A DNA stretch of 64,000 nt. Origin: Limanda limanda. Taxonomy: Eukaryota > Chordata > Actinopteri > Pleuronectiformes > Pleuronectidae. The position numbers were made by a program, and so were the translations under genes. The notes under the pieces were generated by a model that worked only from the letters and a program-made list of their open reading frames with translations, was not told the DNA's origin and searched no databases. The stretch spans positions 11,684,646-11,748,645 of the forward strand of contig NC_083649.1 in assembly GCF_963576545.1 (NCBI RefSeq), in the 5' to 3' direction. Shown one piece after another: positions 39,681-53,254 of this stretch. Position 1 is the stretch's first letter, and every line of letters starts with the position of its first letter.

Positions 39681-41594
39681 TATAGCTTCGAAGTAGAAAG
39701 TGTGGAGTGAAAGTAATGAATTAACAAAAGCAGAAGATAAAATGATTAGAGAGTAAAGATGGGGGCGACAGCAGGTGATGGAGGAAGAGGAGAGGGAATC
39801 AACAAGACAGGAAAGATGTGAAGAAGAGGAGGGTGACACAAAGATAATGTGTGAGGGATAATGGACTCTTCTCTTGATGGAAAGGTGGTGTTGCTCTACG
39901 ATTTGACAATCAAGAGCAGCAGAACAATGAACCCTTACCTTGTGTGTGTGTGTGTGTGTGCACGTGCATGTTTGTGTGTTCAAGGTTTGGCCTGTGCATT
40001 TGAATGAGGTGTGCTAAAGCTAAGTACAGAGGATGACACCCGGCACTGATGCCACTCCAAAACCACTTGTAACACACACTTTCACACATACTGAAAGACA
40101 CTCACACTCTCTCCTACCCACTCACTTAAGTGGAGGGTTTGAAATTGAGCTGGGACTTGGAACGAATACTCCAAACAATTATCGTTCTCTCGTGCGTCTA
40201 GTAATCCATTTCCCATGAATATATTCACATCTGCCTCTTTTTTTTTCTTTTCCCACTTCCTCCCTCCATCCTCCTCCTCTTCTCTCACACATTTTCACCT
40301 CCTCCCTCACAGGTGATGGGATGTTTCCCTCGGGCTTTGGCCGAAATGTGACAATACAGCAATCACACTGTTGATTTATGGCAGCGGATGCCTGTCACAC
40401 AGTGTCCAGACTGTCGTCAGTGGCAGCAAGCGAGACACTGAGGCTTCCTCCTGGAACAAAATGAATGCAAGATTTTGTTATTCTCATGTAGAGGTAATTG
40501 TAATGTATGAGGAAGTGGAAAACATATCTTTATTTTTTCAAAATGAATATAATGAATTTATATAATATCTGTAACATGATGGTTTATTTTGAATTGGAAG
40601 TTAAAATTCAGCTGTAGAAGAAAATGCTCGTATTCTATAGAGTGATATTTTGTATATTTTTATTTAATAGTTATCTTATGAAAGAATTGGTGGCCCTAAA
40701 GCGTAAATCAAGACCTTAAATCACAAAACACAACAGATAATTGAGTTTCCTCATTTGTCTGCCTATTTGATTTTGTAGTTGTGATTACCCCACCCTGTTA
40801 CTTCATCATTACTGCATTATTTAGTGTAATATTCTCTGTATAAGTAACCTTTGATAAATCCTAATAAAATGTCTGTTTTATTGTTGCTGGAATCTGTTTT
40901 CTCTCACTCTGATCTCGGCTTGGACTCTCCTGAATCCGATTTGATTTATCTCCAGAATCCTCTCTCTTGCCATACGTTGATCTGTGAATGATTAAATTGT
41001 CAGATTCGTGCTCTTCCTCGTAGCCACTTCTAATCTGCGTTGCTCTGACATCATCACTTACTGCACAATGATATCATCGCTCGCTGCCAGGAAGTTGAGA
41101 CTATCGGAGTGATGACGCCCAGCAATGTGTGGTGATTGGCAGCAATGATTGATGACATCATCCCGTTAATCATCGCAGAAATAAGTAAATGCAGCACTTC
41201 TGGTTTACCATGATGATGTCACTTCCATTGTATGAAGGCTGATCGCATATGTGGTGTCACACTACAGAATGTGAATATGATATCATCACGTCCCTTCCCA
41301 GACATTCTGTATGAACGGTGCAGCCGTCATGTTGAAATGTCACGACCATTAGTTTCTGTTCACAAAGCAGAAAGAAAGAAAGTGAGAGCAGGACGCTCTG
41401 AAACCTGAAAAGCACGACAGAGTGAGACCACGAGCGTGAAGGTGAGACATTTTTTTAGGTGCAGTGTAAATGTATGTGAAACTAGAATTTAACTGAGTCA
41501 CCTAAATAACCCCGATTTTTTTAGTCAAGATACATTATTTTACATTTATTCTCTGGGAAACAAGAAAAATCTGAAAACCTCGTAATTTCTTGTG

Positions 41595-41760
41595 CCAATC
41601 CACTCCAGAATGTGAGGGGGTACCCTTTTGCCGTACAACACATTTCTGCAAGTTTTAAAGAAAATCAGTTTAGTAGTTTTTTTTTGCGTAGACCTGCTGA
41701 CCATCAGAGAAACTGCAATAAAAACATAACCCAGTTTAAATCTCCCTTGGTGAGAAGCTG
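41595..41760 (+). repeat. Old dispersed repeat, copy 2
   Basis: CCAATCCACTCCAGAATGTG, CAACACATTTCTGCAAGTTT and TTTTTGCGTAGACCTGCTGA match a recurrent fish repeat, related to 32385-32640. Confidence 0.55.
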
Positions 41761-43589
41761 TATGTGGCCTTTGTGATTTGTTGACGACCCCTTGCCCTCA
41801 AGCACATGGCCACAACTTTTTATGCTTTTCCAAACAAAGTGCTTTTCCTGCTGCAGGAAAACATAAAGCACATCAGTTACTGTCCATATAGTTTAACACT
41901 GAATCCCAGCCCAGGTATCAGGTGATTAGAAAAGCAGATGTGAGAGTTTGACCCGAGCGTATGTTGAATCAGAGCTGTGTTATTTCAATCTACAATAAAA
42001 AAAGGAGCAGAACAGACTTTTATATACAGGAAGTATGGATCACTTTAACCTCTCAGAGCGAAGCCCAATTGCCCATAATCCTCTCTGTCTGTCTGAGTGT
42101 TGCTGTTGAACCCCAGCCAATCAAATAATGCCTGGACCCAGTCAACCATGAGATATGTGGTGTGGGTGTGTGTTTGAGTGTGTGTGTTTGTGTTTTTAAC
42201 TTAAGTCTTGTATTAGCTAATTTGAGTATCGAGTACATACAGCTCACACACACACACACACACACACATACAAACGCACACACGCTCACACACACACACA
42301 CACACTGACACACACCCGTAGTGTTTTTACAGTTTCCCAACATGTCCCCAGTGCCGTGCTCTGAAGCTCTGTGCTGCCAGCTGAGTGCTCAGGCAGGAGG
42401 TCTGCAGCCTGCACTGACCCCCCCAGCGACCCCCGGGAGCCTCTTTCAGAGAACCATGGCTCGAGTGTGTAGCATCCCGCGCTGTGCGGGGTTTGATCTC
42501 CCGCTGCTCCTCCGCTGCAGTAAACACAGAAACACACCAAAGGGGATCGAACAGTTCTCAATAGTTTATCAGCTGCCATGGTCTTTTAACCCTTCAGTGC
42601 AGCAGCCTCTCTCTGAAACAAAACCTTGACTAAAAAAAACACATATAAAGTTTTTCTAACATCAGCACCAGAGTTCAATCGTGTGAGTCAAGTCTTTTTT
42701 TATAAATACAAATAACATTTTTGAGGAAATTACCATTCAAACCTCTGCTGAAGCTACAGTTCAACACGATCATTTGAATGAGATGTTTACATGAGTTATT
42801 TCATTTCTCATCATAAACTGAACTAAACCGTGACAAACTTAACTATGTGTTTATTATCGTTGCCGTGACATGGTCCAGGTTTACCTAACACTGGCATGTG
42901 TGCGCCTGGTACACTCCTGTTATGAATAAATGAGTTAAGTGGTCATTTAGGCTGTTGACATGCTGGTATAAATATTATCCAACTTTTTGCCTTCAGCCCT
43001 CGAGATGGAGGCAAAAAAAACAAAATTGAACAATGAACTTATTATGATGAACACGAACATAAATCAGCGTCTGAATGGGATAGGAGGAATAGTCTGATAT
43101 TGCTACAGAGCAGGGAAATGGTAATTGTGCATGTGAGCAACTAATAGTCCATTTTCCACTTACCTCACCATAGACGGAAATGACACCTGAAATAAAAAGT
43201 CATAATAAAGAGTCACCACCATTCAAAATATGCTAATTTTCATTAGTATTTATGAACTTTGACGACAGTAAAATGATCAATTATCATTCAAATGAAATTC
43301 AAAGGACACTAAAGCTGTATCGAACTAGCACATTTTAGTGTTATGGTGTTTTTAAAACTGAAACAATCTCTGTTGAGCAGTAAGAAGTAATCTCCCTCCA
43401 CACAAAGACTTGCCTGAAAACCTGCAGTTGGATCCTTATAGGCGCAGAAAATACTACGAATGAGAAACATTTAAGTTGAAAAGTAAGAGCAGGGATTTCT
43501 TTTCCTGAGGTGGAACTGATAACTCCACAGTTTGTAGTCGAGCCGTGACTGAGAAGGACGCGACAGGAAGCCGATGCCTGTCACTGTGT

Positions 43590-43755
43590 TATCGTTTCCA
43601 TACGTCTCTACTGTTGCTCGTCCACACTGCAGCACAACCACATAGTTTTCAAACTAAAACGATGCCTCCGTTTTAGTACTAGAAGAAGTATTAGTGTGGA
43701 CGTAAACTTTGCAACATGTTTCGGAATGTATTAATGTGAATTTAGCCTAATATCG
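43590..43755. repeat. Degenerate dispersed repeat
   Basis: CGTCCACACTGCAGC at the left and TAGTGTGGACGTAAAC on the right are inverted relatives flanking CAAACTAAAACGATGCCTCC-GTTTTAG, which is itself partly palindromic. It resembles a short inverted-repeat DNA element. Confidence 0.45.
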
Positions 43756-44480
43756 GTGCAGGTGCTATTCACACACTTGGTCCTGTGGCAGGTACACGCA
43801 GTGAAGGTGGCTTAATGGTTTGACATCTCATAACTTCGACTTCAGTCATCACTTTCTAGTCAGCACACACACACACACACAAACACACACAGAGACACAC
43901 ACACACAAATGCATAATTTATACTATAGGTCAATACACTTGATTCCAGGATGCCACACACACAAATACTGTGTGGCATACTGTATGTGTGCTCGCCCTCT
44001 CACACAGAGGAGTGAACACGTACACACACACACACACACACACATACACACACACTTAGACTCACATCCAGCTGGGTTGTTTTTCTAAGGGGTGTTTATG
44101 TAAAGGAAGTTGGATCCTGAAACTCGCTGCATACTTCACATTTATGAAGGCTGGAAACGACCCGACTGCTGATATGATTACACCGAGGAGCAAGCAGGAA
44201 AAAGCCCTGACATTCTCATATGGAAGCCATTATCCTTTCTCCACATCACTTTCTTTCTCTATTTATCTCTTCTTCAACCCCCCACCAACCCCCCCCCCGC
44301 CCCCCTTTCATTCTCTTGCTTTCTCCCCCTTGTTCCCTTTCTCTTACTTTATCCTCTCAGTTTCTCACACGCTGTTTGTGTTTATGAGTGTTCGCATGGA
44401 TTTTACGACCGCTGTGACTTTTGTTAATGTTGACTCAGGCATCAGAAATTAGATGCACAAACACGGAGGCACACGCGCGC

Positions 44481-44517
<37 letters not shown>

Positions 44518-44639
44518 GGGTGGATGTGGACAAATACAGTGCAATGGTTTGATTAACGGCTATTTGGCCTGACTTTCCTTTCTGGATCAGACACAGTGTG
44601 AGGCATTAAAAAACAATAATTCACTATCAACACACCACC

Positions 44640-44646
44640 ATATCCC

Positions 44647-44688
<42 letters not shown>

Positions 44689-44766
44689 TCTCTCTCTCTC
44701 TTGCTCTCTTTCTCTCTCCTGCTCTCTCGCTCCCTCTCTCTCTCTTGCTCTCTCTCTCTCTCTGCG
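44640..44766. repeat. (CT)n-rich polypyrimidine tract
   Basis: About 125 bp of CT dinucleotides with occasional TTGC/TTAC breaks. A GT-rich tract at 44899-44990 and GA run at 44996-45022 follow. Confidence 0.95.
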
Positions 44767-45118
44767 TACGTGTGTGTGTGCACATGTGTGTTCCCCTCAT
44801 AAGCCCCCTCCACCCATCAATCCACTTCCAAATGACATCAGAAGAGTGAGGAGTGAGAGCACAGAGCATGACTGACAGAGACCAGGACAAGAGAGGGCTG
44901 TGTGTGTGTGTGTGTGTTTGTGTGTGTGCGTGTTTTTGTGTGTGTGCGTGTGTGCGTGCGTGTGTGCGTGTGTGTGTGTGTGTGTGTGTTCGGACAGAGA
45001 GAGAGAGAGAGAAAGAGAGAGAGCTCTCACGCCCTGGATGCTGTAATGAGACAATCATCCCTTGCTGAACAGAGTTAGTGTGGACAGAAGACATACACAT
45101 AAACTGTTGCATGTGCGT

Positions 45119-45119
<1 letters not shown>

Positions 45120-45166
<47 letters not shown>
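45120..45166. repeat. (CA)n microsatellite
   Basis: A 47-bp pure CA tract. Confidence 0.97.
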
Positions 45167-45168
<2 letters not shown>

Positions 45169-45989
45169 AAACTGAGATCCACCCTGGCTGGCTGCAGCTC
45201 GGTTTCCAAACATTGCATCAAATTCCCAGAAATATGACAACAGAAACCTGAGAATCCAGAGCAAGTTTGTCACTGACCTCCAAGTCCCACAGACTGAAGA
45301 GTCTCCACTGCATGTGTTTCAAACTCATTTTAAACTACATTTTTAAAATCACATTCTACTTGAGCAGAACTTTCTGTCCTTCTTCCTTCCTTTCTTCCTT
45401 CCTCAGCTTTAAGGACTTTATAGCAATTTAAAACTCATTGTTTTGTTGTGTGACCCTGAATGTAATAGTTTTGATTCACTCTCCTCACTCTTATGCCAAG
45501 TTGTACATCTTAGTAATGTGATCGCCTTGCAGTTCACTCTACACAACTTGGTGTCGTGATCAGGAAGCTTGCAGATGTTATGAGTTCATTCTACATGACT
45601 GACTGGCAACAGGGGGTCACACACTATTCGAATCTTTACCGGGAGGAACCGAATGTCTATTCGGCTCCGATCTGGGTTTTTGTTAACGAGTTCAAAAATG
45701 TTACCATGAGTCGAAATCCTGGCTAAAACTCATGTGTTGACCAGGCGTTATTGCATAAACAGTTAAAAAGTGGCCAAAGAACATAGTGTAGCAGCTAGAG
45801 AGACAGCTATCTGCTTCAAGAGGTGTTGGGGACCAAAAACAGAGGTAAAAGGAAAGTAAACATTGGTCTGACGTTCATCTGGTGGCCTGAAGCATGACTT
45901 CAAATGAATGATACTGTGGCTGGATGTGTGAATAGGCAATTGTTAGCTTACATGTTAAAGGGTGATGATCTGTCAGTAGTGTGGTCACC

Positions 45990-46714
45990 TAGCCTGACAT
46001 TGTCATACTCATAATTCTAGTCAGAATATGAGTCTGATACTGCTCCATTGGGCTGTGATTAAGGGGCGTGTTTGAACCGAACCAGGAAAAGAAATGCCTC
46101 TTAGCTCAATTGGGTAGACCTACAACCAGTCAGAGCAACGTAGTATGTGACGTATGTCAAGCGACATTGTGAGTTATTTACTAAGTCAGACAGTCAAGAC
46201 TTTCTCTTACCATTTGTAAGTAGGGGTGTCACGATACCAAAAATTCAGTAGTCCGTGCCAATACCAGTAAAAAAACACGATTCTCGATGCCAATTCCGAT
46301 ATCACGGTAAAAAACAACAAAAACACAGCGTGTTTCCTCATTGAGATCTTTATTACAAGATGAACAACTCTTGTGGAAGTTAAACGGAATCCGTTCAATG
46401 GTTACACTTGTAAATATGCGCTGCTGTACTCCTAAGCCCCGCTGAGAGAGCAGCTAGCCGCTCCAGGTTCGGGTTCCCTTCCCCGTGGACTGACGGTCTG
46501 TGTGCGGACATGAAACCGAGCCGCGGAGGCTAGCTCCGGGCTGCTTCATTCAGCTGCTAACAGCCTCGCTGTGCTGCGTTCAGGGCACCTCGGATATAAC
46601 GACCTCCTGCCACATAGCGAACATGGAATAGTTTTATCGATGAAAGACTAATTCTTAAAGATCAATTAATCGATCGTCGATTAATTATGCCCATCCCTAC
46701 TTGCAAGATACATG

Positions 46715-46745
<31 letters not shown>

Positions 46746-47030
46746 CTTCTAACCAAGTATACTGGTTGGTCAGTTCCTAAAGAGGCGCAGCACCGATGCT
46801 AACAGCTGGCATCAGCGCTCACGGTGCTAACCCAAGCGCTCTTTGGTGACGTGGTTGATTACGTTACTGTTGATCATCTGTCCATCATCGTATGAAGCCC
46901 GCCCTGACAATTTGAATGGTCCGATAAGTTTCTGTTCGGCCATAGTTTCTCCCCAACGGAGCAATGCCAGACCGAACTTCCCGACCTCAAATGTTGTGGG
47001 CGGGGCTAAGTTCGTCTGGCACCCAGGCTA
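45990..47030. mobile_element. DNA transposon (MITE-like) with 9-bp target duplication, split by a second element
   Basis: The ends are TAGCCTGACA (left) and ACCCAGGCTA (right), giving a 7-bp inverted repeat TAGCCTG. A perfect direct repeat GTGGTCACC lies immediately outside both ends (45981-45989 and 47031-47039). Without the inner insertion (46221-46699 and its duplicated target) the element is about 554 bp. A 9-bp duplication would suit a Mutator-like or similar family, but the assignment is open. No transposase is visible. Confidence 0.75.
46221..46699. mobile_element. hAT-like non-autonomous element nested in another element
   Basis: The ends are TAGGGGTGTCACGATACC and GCCCATCCCTA, an inverted TAGGG(G/A)TG of the hAT style. 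The flanks are TTTGTAAG (46213-46220) and CTTGCAAG (46700-46707), an imperfect 8-bp target duplication (6 of 8). The interior contains a GC-rich stretch and TAATCGATCGTCGATTA near the right end. No transposase frame. Confidence 0.75.
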
Positions 47031-48523
47031 GTGGTCACCACCATATGGCTAAAATAAGTTAATGCAGTACTAATACATTAAGGACCTTTTAACCAGCTTT
47101 ACCCTCCTCAAATGTCACAGTAATTTTGTTATTATTCTTTTTCCCATTTGAAGATATGTAATAAATAAGAACACTTATTTCTGTTAAACCTTTGTGATTG
47201 TTCCATGTTACTGCTAATAGCCGATGGCCCAGTATTGAAAAGATGTCATAAACTCAAATCATTCTTTAGAATGATTCCAGTTCCACAATATTAAACTTCA
47301 GTAACACGCTATTTAAATCTGTTGCCGGTTCCAAAAAATACAGAAACAAGATAAATGCGGCTCCAAAAATAAAAAGCAGATGCAAATGTAATGTAGAAAC
47401 AAAACTAAACACTAAAAAAAAACACGAAAGTGCGCTTGTATAAAAAGAAAAAAAGTTTGTGGTTTCTCCCAAATAGGACTGGGATGCATTTCGGGAAAAC
47501 TTTCACATATGCAACACAATAGTCTGAGGTCAACCACACATCACAAGCAGAGAAGAGCAGGAGGTCGAGACGGACTGTGAGAGCAGAGATACTGAGAATA
47601 AAAGAGACTAAATAAAATATTAGCCGGTAAAGACAGAAAGCTTTTGTGGTGGCAGGACTTGTAGGTGTCCCCTGGAGTTTGACATTGTTTTACTCCTGCG
47701 ATTGCATTCTGGTTCAGGTCAGGTCTGACATGTAACTCCACTGAATACACTGGTGCAGCTGTGGGACAGCCTGGGAACGTGGCAGGGAAAACACAGAATA
47801 AATGAGATGAGAAATGTCTCTTTGTTTGTTGCGGAGAAGAAAAAGGGAGGGCAAAACCACGCGAGTTCATCTTAGGAGAAAGTCTTTGGTTTATTTTACG
47901 CTGAGAGCACGTGGCTTCTTCTGTGTGGATCTGCACATGTCAGCTTATATGTATAGAAAAGCATTTGTGCATGAATATCCAGCTAGAGAGCTGCTGAGTT
48001 AGGTTTTTTTCCCTCTACCCTGCGGTGTGATTGGTGATTTGCTGTCTTTGTTGATGAATTGATGGAAGCCTCTCTCCTGTGGATGGTTGAAGGGTTAATC
48101 TATCATTTCAGACATTACTCTCATCTCACCTCAACTAACTTCTCTCCTTCCACCTAATCAGTCCGTGTGCTGCGATGTAGAATTGTAACAATATACCTAA
48201 ATATGATGTTCATTACTCTTAGAATCAAATTTCTGCATTTTTCCAGTAAACCACCTGAGTGTGTAATATTCCATTTCTGGTAACCAGGGAGAAACTTGTC
48301 CTAAATGTTGCAACAATATGACCACAGTGCAATCTGACCACATATTTCTTAAATTCAATTCTTCATTGTCTGAATTTCATTTTGCAACATGTGTTTGCTG
48401 TGTCTTTCCCCATATTCTGGACATGAGAAATGCTGAAAATGCAGCAGAGCGCTCAACCACGATGTAAATCTGGTGAAACTGCATTTCAGTATAAGGAGAT
48501 TGAGGGATCTGCTTGCTGACCAC

Positions 48524-48830
48524 AGACTGAACATGAAGTTGGACGACACATCTCCACCTTATTCTGTTAAAATGACGCCAAAATAAAATAAAATTCCAGA
48601 TACAGGAACCACCATCTTGCACCGTGACATTATTTGGAGCCAGAGTCAGCGCAGTGGAGATCATGGACTGGAACTGCGGTATCGACATTTATATGTGCAA
48701 TGATTTATTTTAGTTTGGCCCATGCCCCATCCACTAACATGGAGCAGGTTGGGTTTCTGACCTGTGCTGCAGCCAGCCAACAGGGGGCGATCAAGACTAT
48801 TTGGCTTCACTTTCGGAAAGCTCCCACAAG
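48524..48830 (+). mobile_element. Copy of the 28347-type element
   Basis: Landmarks in the same order as 28347-28651: AGACTGAACATGAAGTTGG, GACGACACATCTCCACCTTA, TCCAGATACAGG, CACCATCTTGCACC, CATCCACTAACATGGAGCAG and GCTGCAGCCAGCCAACAGGG. Confidence 0.7.
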
Positions 48831-49265
48831 AATGCTCCATTAGTGCCAGGTTTAGCCTACAGTTGAGAGAAGCCTATCTTCTCTTGTATTTTAAATCCCG
48901 TACTAATTATCTTGCACACACACACACACACACACTGTGGATGCACACAGACCCACAACATGCCTCCATTCCTCTTATACAACCACCTCTACCCTAATTC
49001 CCTTTCCCCTTCCCTCCCATCGCCCCCTCACCCTTTCACCCAGTGCTTTTCTCCACCCCTTGTCCCATTCAATGTATGTAGTGTACTCAAGGCAGCGATG
49101 TTGGTGGTGGTCCAAAGGAAAGCACCTACCACACACACTTCGACACACACGGCGAGGGTGGTAATCCAACTTTCTGTGAACCATGTGGAAACCATTGCTG
49201 TGTAATCTGTTGTAATTGTGTTGTATTTCAGAGAGAGCTGGTCTACATTACCTCCTTCATTACCA

Positions 49266-49267
<2 letters not shown>

Positions 49268-49298
<31 letters not shown>

Positions 49299-49306
49299 GG
49301 TGTGTC

Positions 49307-49392
<86 letters not shown>
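49268..49392. repeat. (GT)n microsatellite, 125 bp
   Basis: A GT tract with a GTTGGTGTGTCGGTG break near 49298. The same break motif occurs in the tract at about 51830. Confidence 0.97.
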
Positions 49393-49394
<2 letters not shown>

Positions 49395-50436
49395 TGTGTG
49401 TATGTACACTGCTCAGGACGAGAGACAGAGGGAGAAAGGGAGAAAGGGAAAAGAAGGGGTAATCATGTCTAGCATGATGAGAAGGTATTCATAAGTCATC
49501 ATAGTTTTTATCAGAGAGGTATAGGAGACAAACCACTTTAAGAATCCTGAATAGAATTGTCCGTAACATAGCGGGCCAGTCATGTTGCTGCACAGTTGAT
49601 GTGTCCACAATGGTTTGAAGTGTCGGTAGCAGTCGATACAAATGGACTTTGAGTAAGATGTTAGATAAGAGAAGGATATCGAAACAAAAACTTGCATGAG
49701 GCAGATGCATCAACTGTATTTATTTAAACATGAGACAAACATTTGTGTTAGGTATGATGAGCTGACAATGTCGTGTCTCTGGACTGAGCTGTGATGCAGG
49801 TTTCATATCTTATGGAGGAAAACAGCATTTTAAACCTATTTTCAATGTGAACTCATATGACTTTTCAAGCTTTTCAAGTCCTCTTATAATTCTGAAATAA
49901 CTGCCTGGGGGCGCACACCCACTGCTGAGACTGTCCTATAGACCTGAACTCATACCAGTGATTGTGGTTTATCTGTACAGAAGTTAAATGATACAGCAAC
50001 AAATCCACCTTAATCCACATACCTATGATTGCATTGTTAGAAATTATGGATTCAGGGCTGCACATGATACCACAGTAAATCAAGCAGCAATATAAATAAT
50101 CTGCCAAGAATCAGGGGAAGTGTTTAACTTCATTCAAATCATCCAAACTACTCAAAATGTTGATTCTAGCTGATAGATGATCAAACCATGATCAAGTCAG
50201 TTGGGACTGATCAACAGAACATGTTCAAAACAACATATTACTCTATTTTTCCTTACAACAGTAATCTTGTTGATTGTGATGATGGATGTACGAAGGATTG
50301 TGATCATGTGATTTTGGTGTCACATTGATGGTTATCTTGCTGCTGTACTTTCCACTTATCTTTTACTGCAGCGACATTTGTATGATGTTCTCCTGTCTGA
50401 TGTTTCCTGTGCGTAAGTTGAGATCCAGTTTCACCC

Positions 50437-50860
50437 TTGAGTTTTGTTTTGTTTCGTATTGTTTCTTTCAGTATCGGATCATTTGATATTTTATTGTATC
50501 ATATCGTAGCTTAGCGTATTGTTTTGTTTCGTAATGCATCTTATAGTATAGTTTCGTATCGTTTCATATTGTTTCGTATTGTTTCATATCCTAATGTCTT
50601 TCATCTATCATATCGTATCATATGGTATTGTAATGTATCGCATTGAAACTTACTGTATCATTTTGTTTCGTATTGCATCATTTTATATTGTATTGTCTCA
50701 TACCATACCAAACGATACCTTATTGTGTTGTTTAGTATCGCATCTTAAAGTATTGTATCGTATCATATGGTTTAGTCTTGTTTCGTATCACATTTTATAG
50801 AATTGTATCATTTTGTATTGTCTCATATCGTGTCCTGTTGTTCCATATCCTATCGTCCAT
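50437..50860. repeat. Degenerate TATCG/TTTCG-type tandem tract
   Basis: About 420 bp dominated by variants of GTATC, GTTTC, GTATT, CATAT and TTGTA (for example TTTCGTATCGTTTCATATTG). It looks like a strongly decayed pentamer/decamer satellite. Short open frames in it are of low complexity. Confidence 0.8.
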
Positions 50861-53254
50861 ACAATTCAAATGTTGATGTGGGAAAAAATTCACAGTCCTC
50901 GTTCTTATTATAATTATAGCCTAAAGTTGAGCTGAGGTTGAAAATGAGGCTTCAACCCTCCAAGTTCAGGAAATGAAGTAATCTGCAAATTAACAGTCTC
51001 TAAAGTATAAAATTCCGTCCCTGAAGCTCAGCAAGGGACCATTTTCCGAAGAAAACAAAAAATAGGGAATTTTGTCTCTATTTTGTTTTCTTCAGAACTA
51101 CATTAGGACACAGACAAAGCAGTCACATAACAACCAGAGCTACAAAAAACCCTAGAGCTTTAAACAATGCAAGGTCAAACACAAAGCAAATCTCAAACTG
51201 CTCTTGAGTCTTTTAAGTTCAGCCCTGAGGGAGAACACTGAGAAAAAGGCCTGGTTCACTCGTTGTGTACAGACAGAGATCAACGTAAACTTTTGGAGAA
51301 CTTGAGCCAATCACGTGCTTCAACCTCACCGGTTTGAGAGCAACCCTCCTGGGTGAACCCGGAGTGGAGCCTCCTAGTGGCATCACTCACCGAACTGTTC
51401 AGCGGTCAGGCCTGTCAGGGCAGCGGTGATCGATGCGCCGAGTTCCTGGCTGCACACTCACCTTCATCCATCCTCGGGAGAGAGCAGAAGAAAGAGCGAA
51501 GGAGTGATGGAGGAGAGGAAGATGGAGATGTAAGCATCAGGAGGAGAGCCAGAGAGAAGAAGATAGTCCGGTCTCTCTCTCTCAGCGCCCTGTAGAGAGA
51601 GATAAATACGAAGGGCAGTCTGATACATGAGCTGATGAATGATTGAGCTAACACCTCCTACAACAGCCTCCACACCACCTTCCTCCTCTACACATCCTCA
51701 ATCCCTCTGTTTATTTATTTACTTCAGCATAGCAGCATAGGACCAGAGCGGAGAGATGATGAATGGAACGGAAAATACAGGGCAGGAGGAACATTTGGAC
51801 TTGGGTGTGTTTGTGTGTGTGTGTGTGTGTGTGTTGGTGTGTCGGTGTGTGTGTGTTGTACCCCAAGCCTCATGAGAACAAGTTTCAAGGCATTTTCTTT
51901 TGCAAAGTGATGTAACTTTGGTTTAGTTTAAGTTGGACGATGAGATGATAACATGCAGTGATGACCAGGACTCAAAACATTCAGGTCGGCGTGGAGGTGC
52001 ATTAGGATTCTGTTCCTCAAACAACTCACTGTACTGACGTCACTGGGAAAGAACCCAAATTTTCTTTCAAGATATAACACCTGAAATAACTTGTTTTCCT
52101 TCGGTGTATTTACGCTGTATATTTCAAAAGTTAGCGCAAAGGAAATCGACAGACATCTGTGTTGTAGAAGACACAAAGTCCTCGTCACAGGAATAACTCT
52201 CCTTACTTCTTTAAATCCATTCTTACAACTTTTATTTTTGTAAAAGCGTTTACAGATGATTAATATTGGTTCTTTGGTTTGTTTAAATCATTTGTCTGCT
52301 CATGTTAAATTGTTTTATCCTCATTTCAACCATCTGATGTTACTTCTTCCTTATATGTATATGTTACACTTTGTAAAATTGTTTAAAAATATGAATTATA
52401 ATTATTAATTCATATTATTATTATATTGTTAGGTAATACTGTTCATATTGTTAATATTAAACATGTAAACTTTTTTATTTTCAATTGATCTCAAGCAAAC
52501 TGCCACTTAGCCAAGATTAATAACTCATTCAAACGTAATTGATGACAAGAAGTCTGATTCCATTCACATGTATTGACAAGAACTATAAAGACAGAACTGT
52601 CACACAGTTAGCTTAGCTTAGCATAATAACATGAAACAAACCTCTCAAAGACACTAGTACATGTCATACATTGTTTGTTTGATACATACAAAATACAATA
52701 ATAACCAAACATAGATTTTACCTGAACCATTACTTTCTACAGTTCTGACGGGGTTGAAAGGCAACCAGCAGAGAAGTCAGAGCAAAGACAGACTTTCATA
52801 CTGTATATGAATTTTCCATGAGCTAATACTGTGGCGTTAAGATCATCAATGACAGAAACAGGAGTAGAGACATTTAGAAAGCATAGAAATAACGTCCCAC
52901 TGCTCAAATAAAATAAACATATCCTTTCTCAAGATAACGTGACGTTAGAAAGAACGGACCTGTTCTGAGTATCTAGACCTTTCCAGCTTGTGCACTCAAA
53001 CATTTGTGCTGAGCAATCAGAAGATGTAGATGGAAGTCTATGAGGCTTCAGCGCATGTGAAGAATAGGAGAGAGACTGAGACTGGACAGTGGTGACAGCA
53101 TCATGTTCATGCTGGTCACATGCCAACTCAGCACTCTTACCTCCAGGCTTGAGTAAAGAGTAGTTCACTCAAACAATCTTCATTCATTTAATGTCATTGT
53201 TATTTGAGGAAAGGAGCCTTCAACACAACTGGGAGAAGAGGTCTCAGAGTGGTC

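Larger units (their letters stand above)
39681..45980. other. Intergenic, no gene recognised
   Basis: Mostly unique sequence. A cluster of GACATCATC/GATGATGTCA elements lies at 41040-41300. A GC-richer stretch at 42330-42540 has no splice-supported frame. CA/GT tracts occur at 39940-39960, 42160-42310, 43864-43910, 44022-44054 and 44466-44514. An AATAAA at 40863 has a T/GT-rich follow-up but no gene to attach it to unless the 3' UTR is much longer than inferred. Confidence 0.7.

Noticed and set aside
40863..40868. AATAAA with T/GT-rich downstream sequence as the EBF poly(A) site
   Set aside because: It would require a 9-kb 3' UTR crossing retroposon tails. It cannot be excluded, but nearer candidates fit better.
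42321..42629. 102-residue frame in GC-richer sequence
   Set aside because: Overlapping frames of equal length exist on the other strand, and no family resemblance was recognised. GC content alone explains the openness.
46090..46140. TTAGCTCAATTGGGTAGAC, resembling a tRNA A box
   Set aside because: No matching B box or cloverleaf follows, and it lies inside the transposon at 45990-47030.
51353..51595. 80-residue Arg/Glu/Ser-rich frame
   Set aside because: It is low complexity over a GAGA-type stretch, with no splice or domain evidence.
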